From: Hyalangium versicolor
GTDB lineage: Bacteria > Myxococcota > Myxococcia > Myxococcales > Myxococcaceae
Direction of reading: 5' to 3'
NCBI RefSeq assembly: GCF_020103695.1
Contig: NZ_JAHXBF010000034.1
Location: 1-64,000, forward strand
DNA: 64,000 bases
Part shown: positions 29,338 through 39,600 of the stretch, in pieces
Numbering within the stretch: the stretch's first letter is position 1
How the letters are laid out: each line of letters begins with the position of its first letter
The notes under the pieces: generated by a model
The model's database searches: none
The model's input: the letters and a program-made list of their open reading frames with translations, nothing else
What the model was told of the DNA's origin: nothing
Position numbers and translations under genes: made by a program

Positions 29338-29424
29338 GACAGTGCTGGCGCTGGCCAGCCGGATGGCACCACCTGGGCCTGGGGCTCCAATCAGAACGCC
29401 GCGCAGCTCAGAAGTCTTCGCTGA
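29338..29424 (+). pseudogene. Degenerate RCC1 blade fragment
   Basis: Frames read V-L-A-L-A-S-R, then after a one-base shift D-G-T-T-W-A-W-G-S-N-Q-N-A-A-Q-L, and a stop at 29422-29424. This is the typical RCC1 blade 'LAL..DGT.WAWG.N..GQL' with a frameshift. It runs into the 3' end of the opposite-strand serine hydrolase gene. Confidence 0.5.
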
Positions 29425-30673
29425 GCAGGGCTTGCCCCCATTGTCCCACAGCTGTCTCGTGGTCGGGTTCAGTCGAGTTGCCGAAGACCACAGCGGTGAG
29501 ATCCGAGGCTGGGCAGTGAGCCGCGAACGAGACGTATCCGGTGAAGGTGCCTTGATGTCCGGAACAGCCTCCCATGCTCATGATGCCCAGCCCGTAGCCA
29601 TCCGGCCCGGGCGGCAGATAGAGCGCGCGGAACGCAGCCATGTCGACACCGGGGAGCGGGTGCTCCTCACCGACGAGCGCGCGGAAGAAGGTCCCCATCT
29701 CTTCCACCCGGCTCACGACACCGCCATTGGCGAACCCATAGCCTTGATCCACCGCGAACCAGTCCTCGAACGTCTCCCCCAGAGGCGAGGCGTCGCGATA
29801 GCCGTGCGAGAGCCGGTTCACGTCCAGGCTGTCCTTCTTCTCGATATAGGTGTCCACCAGCCCGAGCGGCTCGTAGAACCGCGCCCGCAGTTCCTGGGAG
29901 TAGTCGTGGCCGAGGAGGCGGCTCAGGATGCGCGCGGTCAGCACATAGCCCGTGTTCGAGTACGCGGCCGAGGTCCCCGGTTCGAAGTCCGCGGGCTGGC
30001 CGTACACGAGGGCGAGCGCGTCGTCCTCGGAGACAGGGAGCCCGCGGTGGTAGTGGTCCAGGAAGAACCTCACCCAGGGTTCCGCGAAATAATCGGGCAC
30101 TCCGCTGGTGTGCGTGAGCAACTGCCTCACGGTGATGCGGTCCGCGTATTGGATCTTCCCTTGCGTCTCCGGCAGGTAGTCCGCGAGCGCGTGGTGTCCA
30201 TCGGTGTTGTCCAGGTCGACCTTGCCCTCCAGCGCGAGCACGGTGGCAAGCGCCCCCACGTAGCTCTTGGCGACGCTCCCCGTCCGGATCAGCGTGTCAG
30301 GACGCAGCGGCACGCCCGCGCCCTTGTCCGCCAGGCCCTGAGACTTGGAGAACGCGAGCCGAGGGCTCCTCCAATACACGGTGACACCGGGGATGCCGGT
30401 TTGCTGGAGCTGGGACAGCTGCTGCTCCAATGCGAAGCATCGGGCCACTTCCTCGTCCCCTCCTTGGGTGAGCTGGTAGGCCTCGAATGTGAATCCGTTC
30501 GAGCCCTGGTACCGCTTGTGGGCCTCGAGCCGGTGCTGGCGCTGGAGCTGCTGCAGGTCCGCGCAGCCGTTGATCTCCGGGTCCTTCGGCTCTGAGTCGT
30601 CCTTGCAGGCAGAGAGCCCGCTCGCGAAGACCAGCCAGCCCGCCAGCGACAAATGCATCCATCGGCTCCTCAT
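29408..30673 (-). CDS. Beta-lactamase-family serine hydrolase, lipoprotein
   Basis: This 421-residue lipoprotein starts at ATG 30673, giving a signal that ends G-L-S-A-C. The class C beta-lactamase/D-alanyl-D-alanine carboxypeptidase fold has all three motifs: S133-V-A-K136, Y238-S-N240 and a late G-H-Q-G-T (near residue 380) in the KTG position. This family includes esterases and peptidases as well as beta-lactamases, so the substrate is open. It diverges from a 7TM-AraC regulator across 160 bases, which may control it. Confidence 0.78.
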   Translation of the reverse strand: MRSRWMHLSLAGWLVFASGLSACKDDSEPKDPEINGCADLQQLQRQHRLEAHKRYQGSNGFTFEAYQLTQGGDEEVARCFALEQQLSQLQQTGIPGVTVYWRSPRLAFSKSQGLADKGAGVPLRPDTLIRTGSVAKSYVGALATVLALEGKVDLDNTDGHHALADYLPETQGKIQYADRITVRQLLTHTSGVPDYFAEPWVRFFLDHYHRGLPVSEDDALALVYGQPADFEPGTSAAYSNTGYVLTARILSRLLGHDYSQELRARFYEPLGLVDTYIEKKDSLDVNRLSHGYRDASPLGETFEDWFAVDQGYGFANGGVVSRVEEMGTFFRALVGEEHPLPGVDMAAFRALYLPPGPDGYGLGIMSMGGCSGHQGTFTGYVSFAAHCPASDLTAVVFGNSTEPDHETAVGQWGQALLSEDF

Positions 30674-30833
30674 GTGTGTCTCTCCTGTGAATGGGTACGA
30701 GCCAATGTGCCGGGAGCCTCGGGCGGCTGCGCCCCGCCTCACGAGAAAGGACTCGAATTCCAAGCACTTGCCGGTGCGACCTTCCAAGGCAGGACACGTG
30801 GAAGCGACAGGAGGGCCGTGCTATCCGCGCGCC

Positions 30834-31970
30834 ATGGAGCTGAAGAGCTTCTTCGATGTTGTCTACATTGTGTGCGCGGCCCAGGGGCTCTTCGTCGTCG
30901 GGTTGTTGTGGACCCGGCCGCAGCACGCGCAGGCAAACCGCTTCCTGGCCATCGCCGTGCTGCTCATCTCCCTGTCCTGCGGGTACATGCTGTACCTGCG
31001 TTCAGGAGCCTTCTGGCGAGCGCCGGGTTGGCTGGGCGCCATCGACACGGTGCCAGCACTCTACGGTCCGCTGTTCTTTCTCTACACGCGGGCGCTCACG
31101 GGCGAGCGCATCCCGGGCCGGAGGGCTTGGCCGCACTTCGTGCCCTTCGCGGCCTACACGCTGTACGACGTTCCCCGGTTCCTGCTGAGCGGCGAGGAAA
31201 AGCTGGCCCTGCTGCGGCAGGAGTTCGGAGGACAGCTCCGGTGGGACCAGTGGGCGTGGCAATGGGGAGTCGAGCTGCAGGGGCTCGCCTACCTGATCCT
31301 CTGCCTGGCCGTGCTGCGCCGGTTCCGGAGCCGGATCCGTGGGGAGTACTCGAGTCTCGAGCGCATCAACCTGCGCTGGCTCCAGCTCCTGCTGGTCTCG
31401 CTCGTGGTGCTGTGGCTGGGCTCGATCGCGGGACGGCTCAGCCCGGTGCCGGTGCTCCGGTTCGTTCACACCGGGCTGACGGTGATCATCTTCGCCATCG
31501 CGTATCTGAATGTGGCGCAGCCCGAACTCTTCACGGAGCCTGTGCCCGTGGCCCAGGCTGTTGCCGTCGCCCCTTCATCGGGCGCGAAGTACCAGAAGAC
31601 GCGGCTCAAGGAAGAGCAAGCCGCGGAGATTGAAGCGCGGATCCGGGAGCTGTTCGAGCGGGAGAAGCCCTACCTCACCGCCGACTTCCAACTGGCGAGG
31701 CTGGCGGGGCTTCTCGAGGTTCCGCCGCACCACGTATCCCAGGTGCTCAATGAGCGCTTCCAGAAGACCTTCTATGATCTGGTGAACTCGTCGCGGGTGG
31801 AGGAGCTCAAGCGACGGTTGCTTGAGCCCGGGCTCTCCGCGGACAAGATCCTGGCGCTGGGCTTCGACTGTGGCTTCAGCTCCAAGTCCGCGCTGAACTC
31901 CAACTTCAAGAAGTTCACGGGAATGTCCCCCACGGAGTTCCGCGAGCAGCACCTCCAGAAGGTGGGGTGA
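30834..31970 (+). CDS. Membrane-bound AraC-family transcriptional regulator
   Basis: This 378-residue protein starts at ATG 30834 (M-E-L-K-S-F-F-D-V-V). The N-terminal part has about seven hydrophobic helices (about 5-230). The C-terminal AraC-type DNA-binding domain (about 275-375) shows L-A-G-L-L-E-V-P-P-H-H-V-S-Q-V-L-N in the first helix-turn-helix and I-L-A-L-G-F-D-C-G-F-S-S-K-S-A-L-N-S-N-F-K-K in the second. Such 7TM-AraC proteins sense membrane or external signals and act on nearby genes. The divergent serine hydrolase is the obvious candidate target. Confidence 0.85.
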   Translation: MELKSFFDVVYIVCAAQGLFVVGLLWTRPQHAQANRFLAIAVLLISLSCGYMLYLRSGAFWRAPGWLGAIDTVPALYGPLFFLYTRALTGERIPGRRAWPHFVPFAAYTLYDVPRFLLSGEEKLALLRQEFGGQLRWDQWAWQWGVELQGLAYLILCLAVLRRFRSRIRGEYSSLERINLRWLQLLLVSLVVLWLGSIAGRLSPVPVLRFVHTGLTVIIFAIAYLNVAQPELFTEPVPVAQAVAVAPSSGAKYQKTRLKEEQAAEIEARIRELFEREKPYLTADFQLARLAGLLEVPPHHVSQVLNERFQKTFYDLVNSSRVEELKRRLLEPGLSADKILALGFDCGFSSKSALNSNFKKFTGMSPTEFREQHLQKVG

Positions 31971-31979
31971 GGCCAGGAC

Positions 31980-33923
31980 TCAGGAGACCTGGGGCTGGGG
32001 CCAGGCCACCTGCACCCGTGACACCTGCCAGGTGATGGTGCCGTTGCTGGCGTTGTCGTTGTTGTACCCGTTGTTGTAGTTCTTGTACCAGTCCTGCTGC
32101 TGCGCCGTGGAGCTCACATCGAAGGTGGGGGAGACGTTCTCGTTGGCGCTCACCGTGATGGTTTGGAAGTAGTTCATGGTGTAGCTCGACGTCACAGGCG
32201 GATCATTGTCCTCGGGCGTGGAGAGGCTGTAGGTGCCGGTGACGTTCTGACTGTTGGGCACCTCGCCCCAGCTGCTCACCTGCATGGGCACCGGTGAGTA
32301 GCCGGCCGGCGCTCCACCCGGGCTGACCTTGGAGTTCATCTGGGCGTTGCACAGGACGAAAATCGAGCTGGAGCTGCTCCCCTTGTAGGTCAGCGGGAAG
32401 CTCAGCGAGTTCGAGAAGGTCTGCGCGTCATCCTTGTAGTCCCCGGTGACCATCAGGTGGGAATTGAGGCTGATGGTGCCACCGCTCGGACTGACTCCCA
32501 CGGTGTACTGCAGCATCGTGATCTTCGAGGAGTCATCGTTCTTGTGGACCGTGGTGTTGCTGGAGCCATTCAACTTCCAGGGAGAGCTCCACAGGAGGTT
32601 CGCCACGATCGCGCTCATGTCCGTGGTGTAGCCGTACACCACGGTGTTGTCGCTGGCTGTCGACACGGGGCTCAGCGAAGTCTTGTCGTAGTACTGGGGC
32701 ACCACCCGCGAGAACGGAGCGCTGGAGGAGACCGCCTTGCCCACGGCCGGAGTGGGAGTGCTCCAGGCGTAGTTGGCGATGAGGATGTTGCTGTCCTTGA
32801 TGTCGCGCAGCTGGGTGACATCTCCGTTGACCGAGTCGATCACCTTGTACCACTGCGTGTCGTAGCCGTACTCCAGGGTGAAGAGCGTGCCGCTGCTCGA
32901 GGGCCAGGAAGAGCCTGGAGAGAGCGAGGGCGCCGCGCTGCCCACCTGCGAGGGCCGCAGATACGAGGTGAGCAGGATGCCCGGATTGGCCGCATCCTCG
33001 GAGCCGCGGTTGATGAGCCAGCAGGCCAGGTTGGCGCGACCGAGGATGAAGTCCACGTCCTCCTGGCTGGCGAAGGGCAGGAAGTCCGTCTTGGACGCGT
33101 TCGGCACCATGTACTGCGAGAGGATCAGCCGGTGCACGCTCTGCAGGAACATCTGGCTGACCGCCGCCAGGTTCGGCCCGGCGAACTTGCTCATGTAGTT
33201 GTTGCCGATGTTCTGGGCGGCGGCCTCGTTCTCCGAGAGGGTATTGCCCTCCACCCACCCCTGCTGAATCTTGATGGCCACCATCAGGCTGTGGCCCAGG
33301 AAAAGGTAGTGGATGTACTGCAGGAAGCTCTGCTCCAACCAGAGATAGGAATCCCTCAGCTTCGCGCCCTGCTGCATCTGGAGGATGAGGGTCGTGGTCC
33401 AGGTGTCGATCAGCCCTGGCGAGGACGCCCCCATGGGCAGCATGCTGTTGGTGATCAGGTTCAACTGCGTCTGGATGTCATTGACCTGCAAGGCCTGTGT
33501 GATGAAGTCGTCGGTGCTGCCATCCGGAGTGGAGCCGTTGGTGATCGTGTTGGCCACCAGGGACGCCAGGCTCTGCCAGGCGGATTCGATCTCGGAGACG
33601 GCCTGGAGGACGTTGGCGGTGGCGATGGCTGCGAGCGTCTTCTCGAAGTCCGTGGACATCGTCGCGTTGAGGTTGGCCAGTGAGGTCTCGATCTGCTGAA
33701 GGCTGTCGTTGATGTCCGTGATCTCGGAGTTGATCTCCTGGAGCTGCTCGATCATCTGGTTCTTCTGATCGACTCGGCCTGGCTTGCCCACCTCGAGGCC
33801 GAAGACGGAATCGAGCGTCCAGGCCAGGGCGTAGGTGACAGAGCCAGCGACCACGCCCGTCACGCCTGCCTTGATGCCCCCGCTGACGAGAGACTTCCAC
33901 TCGAAATCAGATAGAAAACCCAT
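31980..33923 (-). CDS. Unknown protein with alpha-pore-forming-toxin-like layout
   Basis: This 647-residue protein starts at ATG 33923, behind GGAGG at 9 bases. It has no signal peptide. A hydrophobic stretch (about 17-45: G-V-T-G-V-V-A-G-S-V-T-Y-A-L-A-W) precedes a coiled-coil region (about 55-105: I-E-Q-L-Q-E-I-N-S-E-I-T-D-I) and a long helical part to about 300. The rest is beta-rich and high in Ser, Thr and Asn. Helical bundle with hydrophobic segment plus beta C-terminus recalls large alpha-pore-forming toxins, but no family motif was recognised. It is divergent from a sigma factor across a 282-base gap with twin palindromes. Confidence 0.55.
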   Translation of the reverse strand: MGFLSDFEWKSLVSGGIKAGVTGVVAGSVTYALAWTLDSVFGLEVGKPGRVDQKNQMIEQLQEINSEITDINDSLQQIETSLANLNATMSTDFEKTLAAIATANVLQAVSEIESAWQSLASLVANTITNGSTPDGSTDDFITQALQVNDIQTQLNLITNSMLPMGASSPGLIDTWTTTLILQMQQGAKLRDSYLWLEQSFLQYIHYLFLGHSLMVAIKIQQGWVEGNTLSENEAAAQNIGNNYMSKFAGPNLAAVSQMFLQSVHRLILSQYMVPNASKTDFLPFASQEDVDFILGRANLACWLINRGSEDAANPGILLTSYLRPSQVGSAAPSLSPGSSWPSSSGTLFTLEYGYDTQWYKVIDSVNGDVTQLRDIKDSNILIANYAWSTPTPAVGKAVSSSAPFSRVVPQYYDKTSLSPVSTASDNTVVYGYTTDMSAIVANLLWSSPWKLNGSSNTTVHKNDDSSKITMLQYTVGVSPSGGTISLNSHLMVTGDYKDDAQTFSNSLSFPLTYKGSSSSSIFVLCNAQMNSKVSPGGAPAGYSPVPMQVSSWGEVPNSQNVTGTYSLSTPEDNDPPVTSSYTMNYFQTITVSANENVSPTFDVSSTAQQQDWYKNYNNGYNNDNASNGTITWQVSRVQVAWPQPQVS

Positions 33924-34076
33924 GAGGTGCGCCCTCCGAAGTTGAAGTTGTTGGGGTTCGCGCCGTGAGCGCGGACTCGCGGCTCCGGTCTGCAACACGA
34001 GGGCCACGCTCCGGGGACTGCACTTCCCGAGCGCTCAGGCCTGGGAAGCCCGCGTTCCGAGACCGGGGGCGGGCGT

Positions 34077-34112
34077 TTCCACGCGTGGAAGTCCGACGTT
34101 CCACGCGTGGAC
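34077..34112. promoter_or_regulatory. Twin palindromic operator
   Basis: TTCCACGCGTGGAA (34077-34090, perfect) and TTCCACGCGTGGAC (34099-34112, one pair off) are centred 22 bases apart, about two helical turns. They lie in the gap between the toxin-like gene (minus) and the sigma-factor gene (plus), 94 bases before the latter's ATG. Confidence 0.6.
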
Positions 34113-34205
34113 GGCGTCACGCAGAGCGTTGGCCTCTGTTCCTGGGAGATCGCCTCCAGTCAAGGCAGACGGTAGGCTTCGAACCCACAAGACAGGACCC
34201 TCACG

Positions 34206-35078
34206 ATGGCTCAGCACCCCACGCATGCCTCGGAGTTCGAGCCCGCGCTTCGCCGCGCATGGGAGACGGGGCGGCGCCGGTGGCCCCAGATCGACCTCCC
34301 CGCAGACACCTTCATCCCCCACCTGCTCCGGCTGTTGCCCGAGGATTCCGATACGGGCTCACTCGAGCCGCAGCTCCAGCCGCTGGACCTGGAAGGCCTT
34401 TATCTGGCGTGTGCCTGCGTGAACGCAGTCCCAGGCGCCCTCGATGCGCTGGAGCGGAACTACCTGGCGAAGCTCCCGGGGTTGCTGGGCTACCTCAAGC
34501 TGCCAGCCCCGGCCCTCGATGACCTCTGCCAGAAGGTCCGCTCCCATCTCCTGATTCCCACGCCCGACGGTGGATTGCGGCTCGCCAGGTACTCGGGCCG
34601 TGGGGCGCTGCTGATCTGGATGCGCGTCGTCGCCGTGCGCCTGGCCCTCAGTCAGGGCGTCACGACCCGAGAAACTTCGGATGAGGGGGCCCTTGCGGCG
34701 CTCGAGGCCATGCCGGCCTCGGAGACGGACACGGAGCTCGAGCTCATCAAGCGCCGCTACCGCCATGAATTTCGCCAGGCGGTGCGGGAGGCCTTTGCCG
34801 CGCTGTCGAGCGAGCAGCGATACCTGCTCCGGCTGCATTTCATCGATCGGCTGCCGACGACCCGGATGGGGGCGCTGTTCGACAAGGATCAGTCGACCAT
34901 CTCCCGGTGGCTCAAGGAGGCCCGAGAGCAGGTGTACGAGGAGACGAAGCGCCACCTCCAGGAGCGCCTCCGCCTCTCGTCCCAGGAGTTCGACAGTCTC
35001 ATGGATGTAATCAAGAGCCGGTTCGAGGTGAGCATGAGCCAGCTCCTGAAGGAGGACGAGAAGGAGGAGAGGCGCTGA
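34206..35078 (+). CDS. Myxobacterial sigma-70-family RNA polymerase sigma factor
   Basis: This 290-residue protein starts at ATG 34206. The region 2-like part (about 110-155: Y-S-G-R-G-A-L-L-I-W-M-R-V-V-A-V-R-L-A-L) is followed by a region 4 helix-turn-helix (about 200-250: A-L-S-S-E-Q-R-Y-L-L-R-L-H-F-I-D-R-L, then D-Q-S-T-I-S-R-W-L-K). The layout matches a sigma family so far seen in myxobacteria rather than standard ECF factors. The C-terminal acidic tail is typical of that group. No anti-sigma gene is adjacent; the palindromes upstream suggest a separate repressor. Confidence 0.8.
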   Translation: MAQHPTHASEFEPALRRAWETGRRRWPQIDLPADTFIPHLLRLLPEDSDTGSLEPQLQPLDLEGLYLACACVNAVPGALDALERNYLAKLPGLLGYLKLPAPALDDLCQKVRSHLLIPTPDGGLRLARYSGRGALLIWMRVVAVRLALSQGVTTRETSDEGALAALEAMPASETDTELELIKRRYRHEFRQAVREAFAALSSEQRYLLRLHFIDRLPTTRMGALFDKDQSTISRWLKEAREQVYEETKRHLQERLRLSSQEFDSLMDVIKSRFEVSMSQLLKEDEKEERR

Positions 35079-35084
35079 GCAGCC

Positions 35085-36587
35085 CTACAGCTCGAGCAGC
35101 TCCGCGCTGGTCAGGGGGCTGCTGCTCGTATGACCTCCCGCCACCAACACCTGACCCGAGGGCAGCAGACAAGCGGTGTGGTGGGAACGAGCCGCACCCA
35201 GGGGAACGAAGGGCGACCAGATCTGGGACACCGGGTCATACACCTCCGTGGTCGCGAGGGAGATGGCGCTCATTCCCCCCACCACCAACACCTTTCCCGA
35301 AGGCAGCAGCGTCGCGGTGTGATGAGCACGGGCGGCGGCTAGGGAGCCCACCTGCGACCAGCGGCCAGAGGTGGAATCGTAGAGCGCCACCTCGGCGGTG
35401 TCTCCCCCCGCCACCAGGACGTGTCCCGAGGGGAGCAGCGTGGCCGTATGGTAGGCACGGCCCGTCGCGGACGGAGCGCCCGCCGGCGCCCAGGAGTCCA
35501 TCACCGGGTCATAGAGCTCCGCGTCAGCCAGCTCACCCCGGGGGCCGTAGCCGCCCACAATCAGCACCTTACCCGAAGGCAGCAGGGTCGCCGTGTGCCC
35601 GTAGCGCCCCGTTGCCATGGAGCCCGTGCGGGTCCACTTCTCCGGAGTGGCGCCGTCATACAGCTCCGCGCTGGCCAGCGCGCCACCGACTCCGAATCCG
35701 CCTGCAATGAGCACCTTGCCCGAGGGCAACACCGTCGCGGTGTGCGCGGTGCGGAGCTCGGCCATGTTGCCCGCTGGAGACCAGGCTGAAGCGCTGGGGG
35801 CCGCCGGTTCGTACAGCTCCGCGCTTCGGAGCGTGCCGTCGGCGACGTTGTACCCACCGGCCACCAGCACCTGGCCCGAGGGCAGCACGCTGGCCGTGTG
35901 TCCCCTGCGAACCTGATGCATGTCGCCCTTGGAAGACCAGGTATGGGTCGCCGGATCGTACTCCTCGACGCTGGCGGGCCCATCCGCGGCATAGCGGCCG
36001 GTGACCAGCACCTTGCCCGAGGGCAGCACGCTGGCCACGTGGTCATGCCGGGCCATCACCATGTCTCCCGTGGAGACCCACCGAGGACAGGCCCCGGAGA
36101 TCGTGAAGACCGTCGAGGTGGAGAGGCCCGAGGAATCCCGAATCGAGACCTGGAGGGTATGCGTGGCGAGGCCCGTTCCACAGCCGGGAGCCGTCCAGCG
36201 GATCTCGCTCGCCGTGGCGGTGTTGCTCGGGGCGCTGAAGGAACCGGCCTGGCTCTTCCAGGAGAATTCGAGGATGCCCTCGCGCGGCGGACGGGCGCTC
36301 ACTCGGAGGGTGACCGTTCCGCCTTCCGGTGTCGCGGAGGCGGACTGCCAGGCCTCCAGGATCTCCGGCGGAGTGCTGGGCACGATGTCCACATCCTGCG
36401 ACTCGGGAAGTTCGCCATCCTCGGACGAAGGAGGAGGCTCCTCTGCCGAAGGGAGCTGCGCGGATGGAATCTCTGCTTCCGGCGAGGAGGGGGACGGTTC
36501 CTGGGGAGCAAGACCGCAGCCCCCCATCCATCCAACGATCACCGCCGCGAGTAGCAAAGGCTGTGCCCACACACCGATGTATTTCAT
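35085..36587 (-). CDS. Kelch-repeat lipoprotein
   Basis: This 500-residue lipoprotein has a signal ending V-G-W-M-G-G-C, a Pro/Ser/Glu-rich spacer (about 25-80), an Ig-like domain (about 80-170) and six to seven kelch repeats (about 172-500). Each repeat carries H-T-A-T-L-L-P-S-G-K-V-L-V-x-G-G and A-E-L-Y-D-P, and the repeats are also visible at DNA level. Kelch propellers bind carbohydrate or protein. Myxobacteria encode many such surface lipoproteins. The stop is 7 bases from the convergent sigma-factor stop. Confidence 0.8.
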   Translation of the reverse strand: MKYIGVWAQPLLLAAVIVGWMGGCGLAPQEPSPSSPEAEIPSAQLPSAEEPPPSSEDGELPESQDVDIVPSTPPEILEAWQSASATPEGGTVTLRVSARPPREGILEFSWKSQAGSFSAPSNTATASEIRWTAPGCGTGLATHTLQVSIRDSSGLSTSTVFTISGACPRWVSTGDMVMARHDHVASVLPSGKVLVTGRYAADGPASVEEYDPATHTWSSKGDMHQVRRGHTASVLPSGQVLVAGGYNVADGTLRSAELYEPAAPSASAWSPAGNMAELRTAHTATVLPSGKVLIAGGFGVGGALASAELYDGATPEKWTRTGSMATGRYGHTATLLPSGKVLIVGGYGPRGELADAELYDPVMDSWAPAGAPSATGRAYHTATLLPSGHVLVAGGDTAEVALYDSTSGRWSQVGSLAAARAHHTATLLPSGKVLVVGGMSAISLATTEVYDPVSQIWSPFVPLGAARSHHTACLLPSGQVLVAGGHTSSSPLTSAELLEL

Positions 36588-36665
36588 GGCCCCTCCAGGG
36601 ATGACGTTTCACTGGGGGGACGGGGGGGTGCGGTCGAGCTATGCAGAGATTCTTTTCAGTGCCCC

Positions 36666-39600
36666 TCAGGGAGCTGTTGGCGCCTGGAGGGCCGGGGCCA
36701 GCCCCTGAAGGGGTTCATCCCGACCCAGGGCGATGAATGCTGCCCAGAAGTGGGGATGAGGCCGCTTGCGGCGCAGCTCCTTCATGGCCTCACGGAGGGC
36801 GCTCGTACGACCGAGGCCCGCCACCATGTGGCGGTAGTAGCCCTCCATGAGCTCCTGCGTCGCCTCGTCGTTGACCTTCCACAGGCTGGTGACGAGGGTT
36901 TCCGTCCCAGCGACAACCAGGGCACGACGAAGGCCATAGACCCCCTGGCCCGGCTTGACGTTGCCACGGCCGGTGTCACAGGCAGAGAGCACCACCAACT
37001 GGGTGCCCCAGAGGTCCAAGCCCGCCAACTCGAGCGCTGTGACGAGGGAGTCCTCGCGGCGCTGCGGGCCCGGCCCGGTCGCCGTGGCGTGAGCCCCCGC
37101 GAGCACCAGGCCGGAGCGAAGCAACGGGTCAGGGGGGAGCTGAAGGGGACTGCTTTCAGCAAGACCTCCCGGTTGGACCACCGCGCGTGTGGCAGCAGGG
37201 GCGGCAGCATCCTCGAGGAAGAAGCCGTGCGTGGCGATGTGGAGGATGCCTGGAGTGGCGAGTTTCATGAGCGCCTCCTTGCTGGCAGCGCTGCCGAGCA
37301 GGAGCCGCGCCTGCGGCAGCAGACGACGGATGGACTCGGCTTCCTTCCGAGTGCCGGGCAGTGGCGGAACAGGCCGGTCCGCGAAGTCCGCGCGCAACGT
37401 GGAGAAGAAACGCTCGAGCGAGGCGGAGCGCCTCGTTGAGGCGGGTGTGCTCTGCGAGATCGGCAGAGGTGCGGCAGCGAGTGAGCCGAAATCCGGATCC
37501 GCCAGGACGATCACGGAATGGGAGGGATCGAGGTTCTCGGAGCGAGGCAGAAGCTCCTTGCCAGAAGTGAGATAGGTGATGTTCCAAGCATCCACGAGGA
37601 AGCTACGACCATCGTGGAGTGCAGCGAAGGGAACGAGCGAGAGCTGCCCGTCGGGAGAGAGGAAGAGACGCTGCACCTTGCCGAGCCTCGGTACCAGAGG
37701 CTGGAAGGCGAGTGCATGGAGTGCCTGGGCCTCAGGCAGGTAGGAAAAGGAATTGCTCGCGAGCGTGTCACGCAGCCTCAGGGCGGCGGCGTCAATGCGT
37801 GCGGCTGGGCCGAGATCCAGAGCCTGGGTGCGTCCATCGGAGAACAGCAGGAGCGCCAGGTAGCGCGGCTGGCTCGGAGCTGCGGCGCCAGGGTTGGGGA
37901 CGAGAGGGGGAGCTCTGTAGGAGACAAACTCAACGAGAGCGCCGTCCTTGGGAAGGGTGGAGGCAACCCGGTCCATGACTTCAGAGGGAGGGGGGAGCGC
38001 ACGAAGCGCACGCAGGGGAGCCGAGCGCCTGGCAAGCTCCGCTTCGAGGGCGTCACCCTGGTCTGCCAGCTCTTGAAGGCGCTGCTGGTAGGCGTCGGCG
38101 GAGAGCTTGCCGGGCCCCGCCAGGGACAGGTTGGAGAACAGGGTGCGCAGGGCGCGCAGGCGCTCGAAGGTGGCCCGCTCCTCCTGTCCCAGTCCGCGAT
38201 AGACGATGCGCGACGTGTTAGCGATCTCTTCGACGGAGCGGCCCTTGCGCAGGAGCGCGGCCGTGAGCGCGAGGTGGCGAACCTGTGCATTCTCGGGATG
38301 TGAGCGAGCGAGTTCGTAGAGGCGTTCCTCGCCCATGCGCAGCAGGTACAGTGCATTGGCCAGCCGAGCCTCCGAGAAGCCGTAGACCTCCTTGCGCAGA
38401 TGCTGCTCGGAGATGGCGAAGGCCCGCTCGAAGAGCGGCATTGCATCGCCGAGGCGCTGCTGAGCAAGGCGTAGCCGGGCAAGCCCCTCGAGCGAGATGG
38501 CGACGTCGGGATGGTCCTTGCCGAGAGTCGCCTCCCGAAGGGTGATCGCACGCTCATACAAGGGCTCGGCGCGCGCGGAGTTCCCTTGGGCCTGGTAGAG
38601 CTCAGCAAGGGTGTTGAGAGAGCTGGCGACGTCGGGATGTTGCTCGCCCAGGGCTGCCTTCCGAATGGCGAGCGCGCGCTCATAGAGGGGCTCGGCACGC
38701 GCGTAATCTCCCTGGGTCTTGTAGAGACTGGCGAGGTTGGCGAGGCCCCGAGCCACGTCAGGATGTTGCGGGCCGAGGGTGGCTTCCAGAATGCCGATGG
38801 CGCGCTCATAGAGAGGCCTGGCGCGCGTGAAATCCCCCTGGGACTGGTAGAGCCTGGCGAGGTTGTTGAGCGAGTGCGCAACCATGGGATGTTTCTCACC
38901 AAGGGCTGCTTGCCGGATGGTGAGCGCGCGCTCGTAGAGGGGCTCGGCGCGCGCAGGGTCTCCTTGGTCCTGGTAGAGACTGGCCATGTTGTTGAGCAAG
39001 GAGGCAACGTTGGGATGTTGCTTGCCGAGCGCTGCTTCAGAGATGGCGAGTGCGCGCGCAAACAGGGGTTCAGCGCGCGCGTAGTCCGCCTGGAGCTTGT
39101 AGATAGACGCCAGATTGTTGAGAGGGACGGCAAGCCTGGGATGATCCTCGCCAAGAGTTGCTTGATAGATGGCGAGCGCGCGCTCATACAGAGCCTCGGC
39201 GCGCGCGTAGTTCCCCTGGTCATCGTAGAGGCGGGCCAGGTTGTTGAGTGATTGAGCGACATCGGGATGTCGCGGACCGAGGGTCACTTCACGAATGGCG
39301 AGCGCGCGCTGATACAGAGGCTCGGCGCGCGCGTAGTTCCCTTGGCTCTTGTAGAGCATCCCCAGGTTGTTGAGCGAGAGGGCGACGCGGGGATGCTGTG
39401 GACCGAGAGTCGCTTCCTCCATGGCGAGCGCTCGCTTGTAGAGGGGCTCGGCGCGCACGAAGTCCCCCTGCTCATCGTGGAGCACGGCGAGGTTGCCGAG
39501 CGATTCAGCAACGAGGGAATGTTGTGGGCCGAAGGTGGCTTCCCGAATCGCGAGCGCGCGCTCATGCAGTTGCTCGGCGCGAGCGTAGTCCCCTTGGACT

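Noticed and set aside
32457..33683. 408-codon plus-strand frame opposite the toxin-like gene
   Set aside because: Arg/Gly/Val/Asp-rich composition and lack of any motif mark it as an antisense shadow; the minus-strand frame has a good ribosome site and domain structure.
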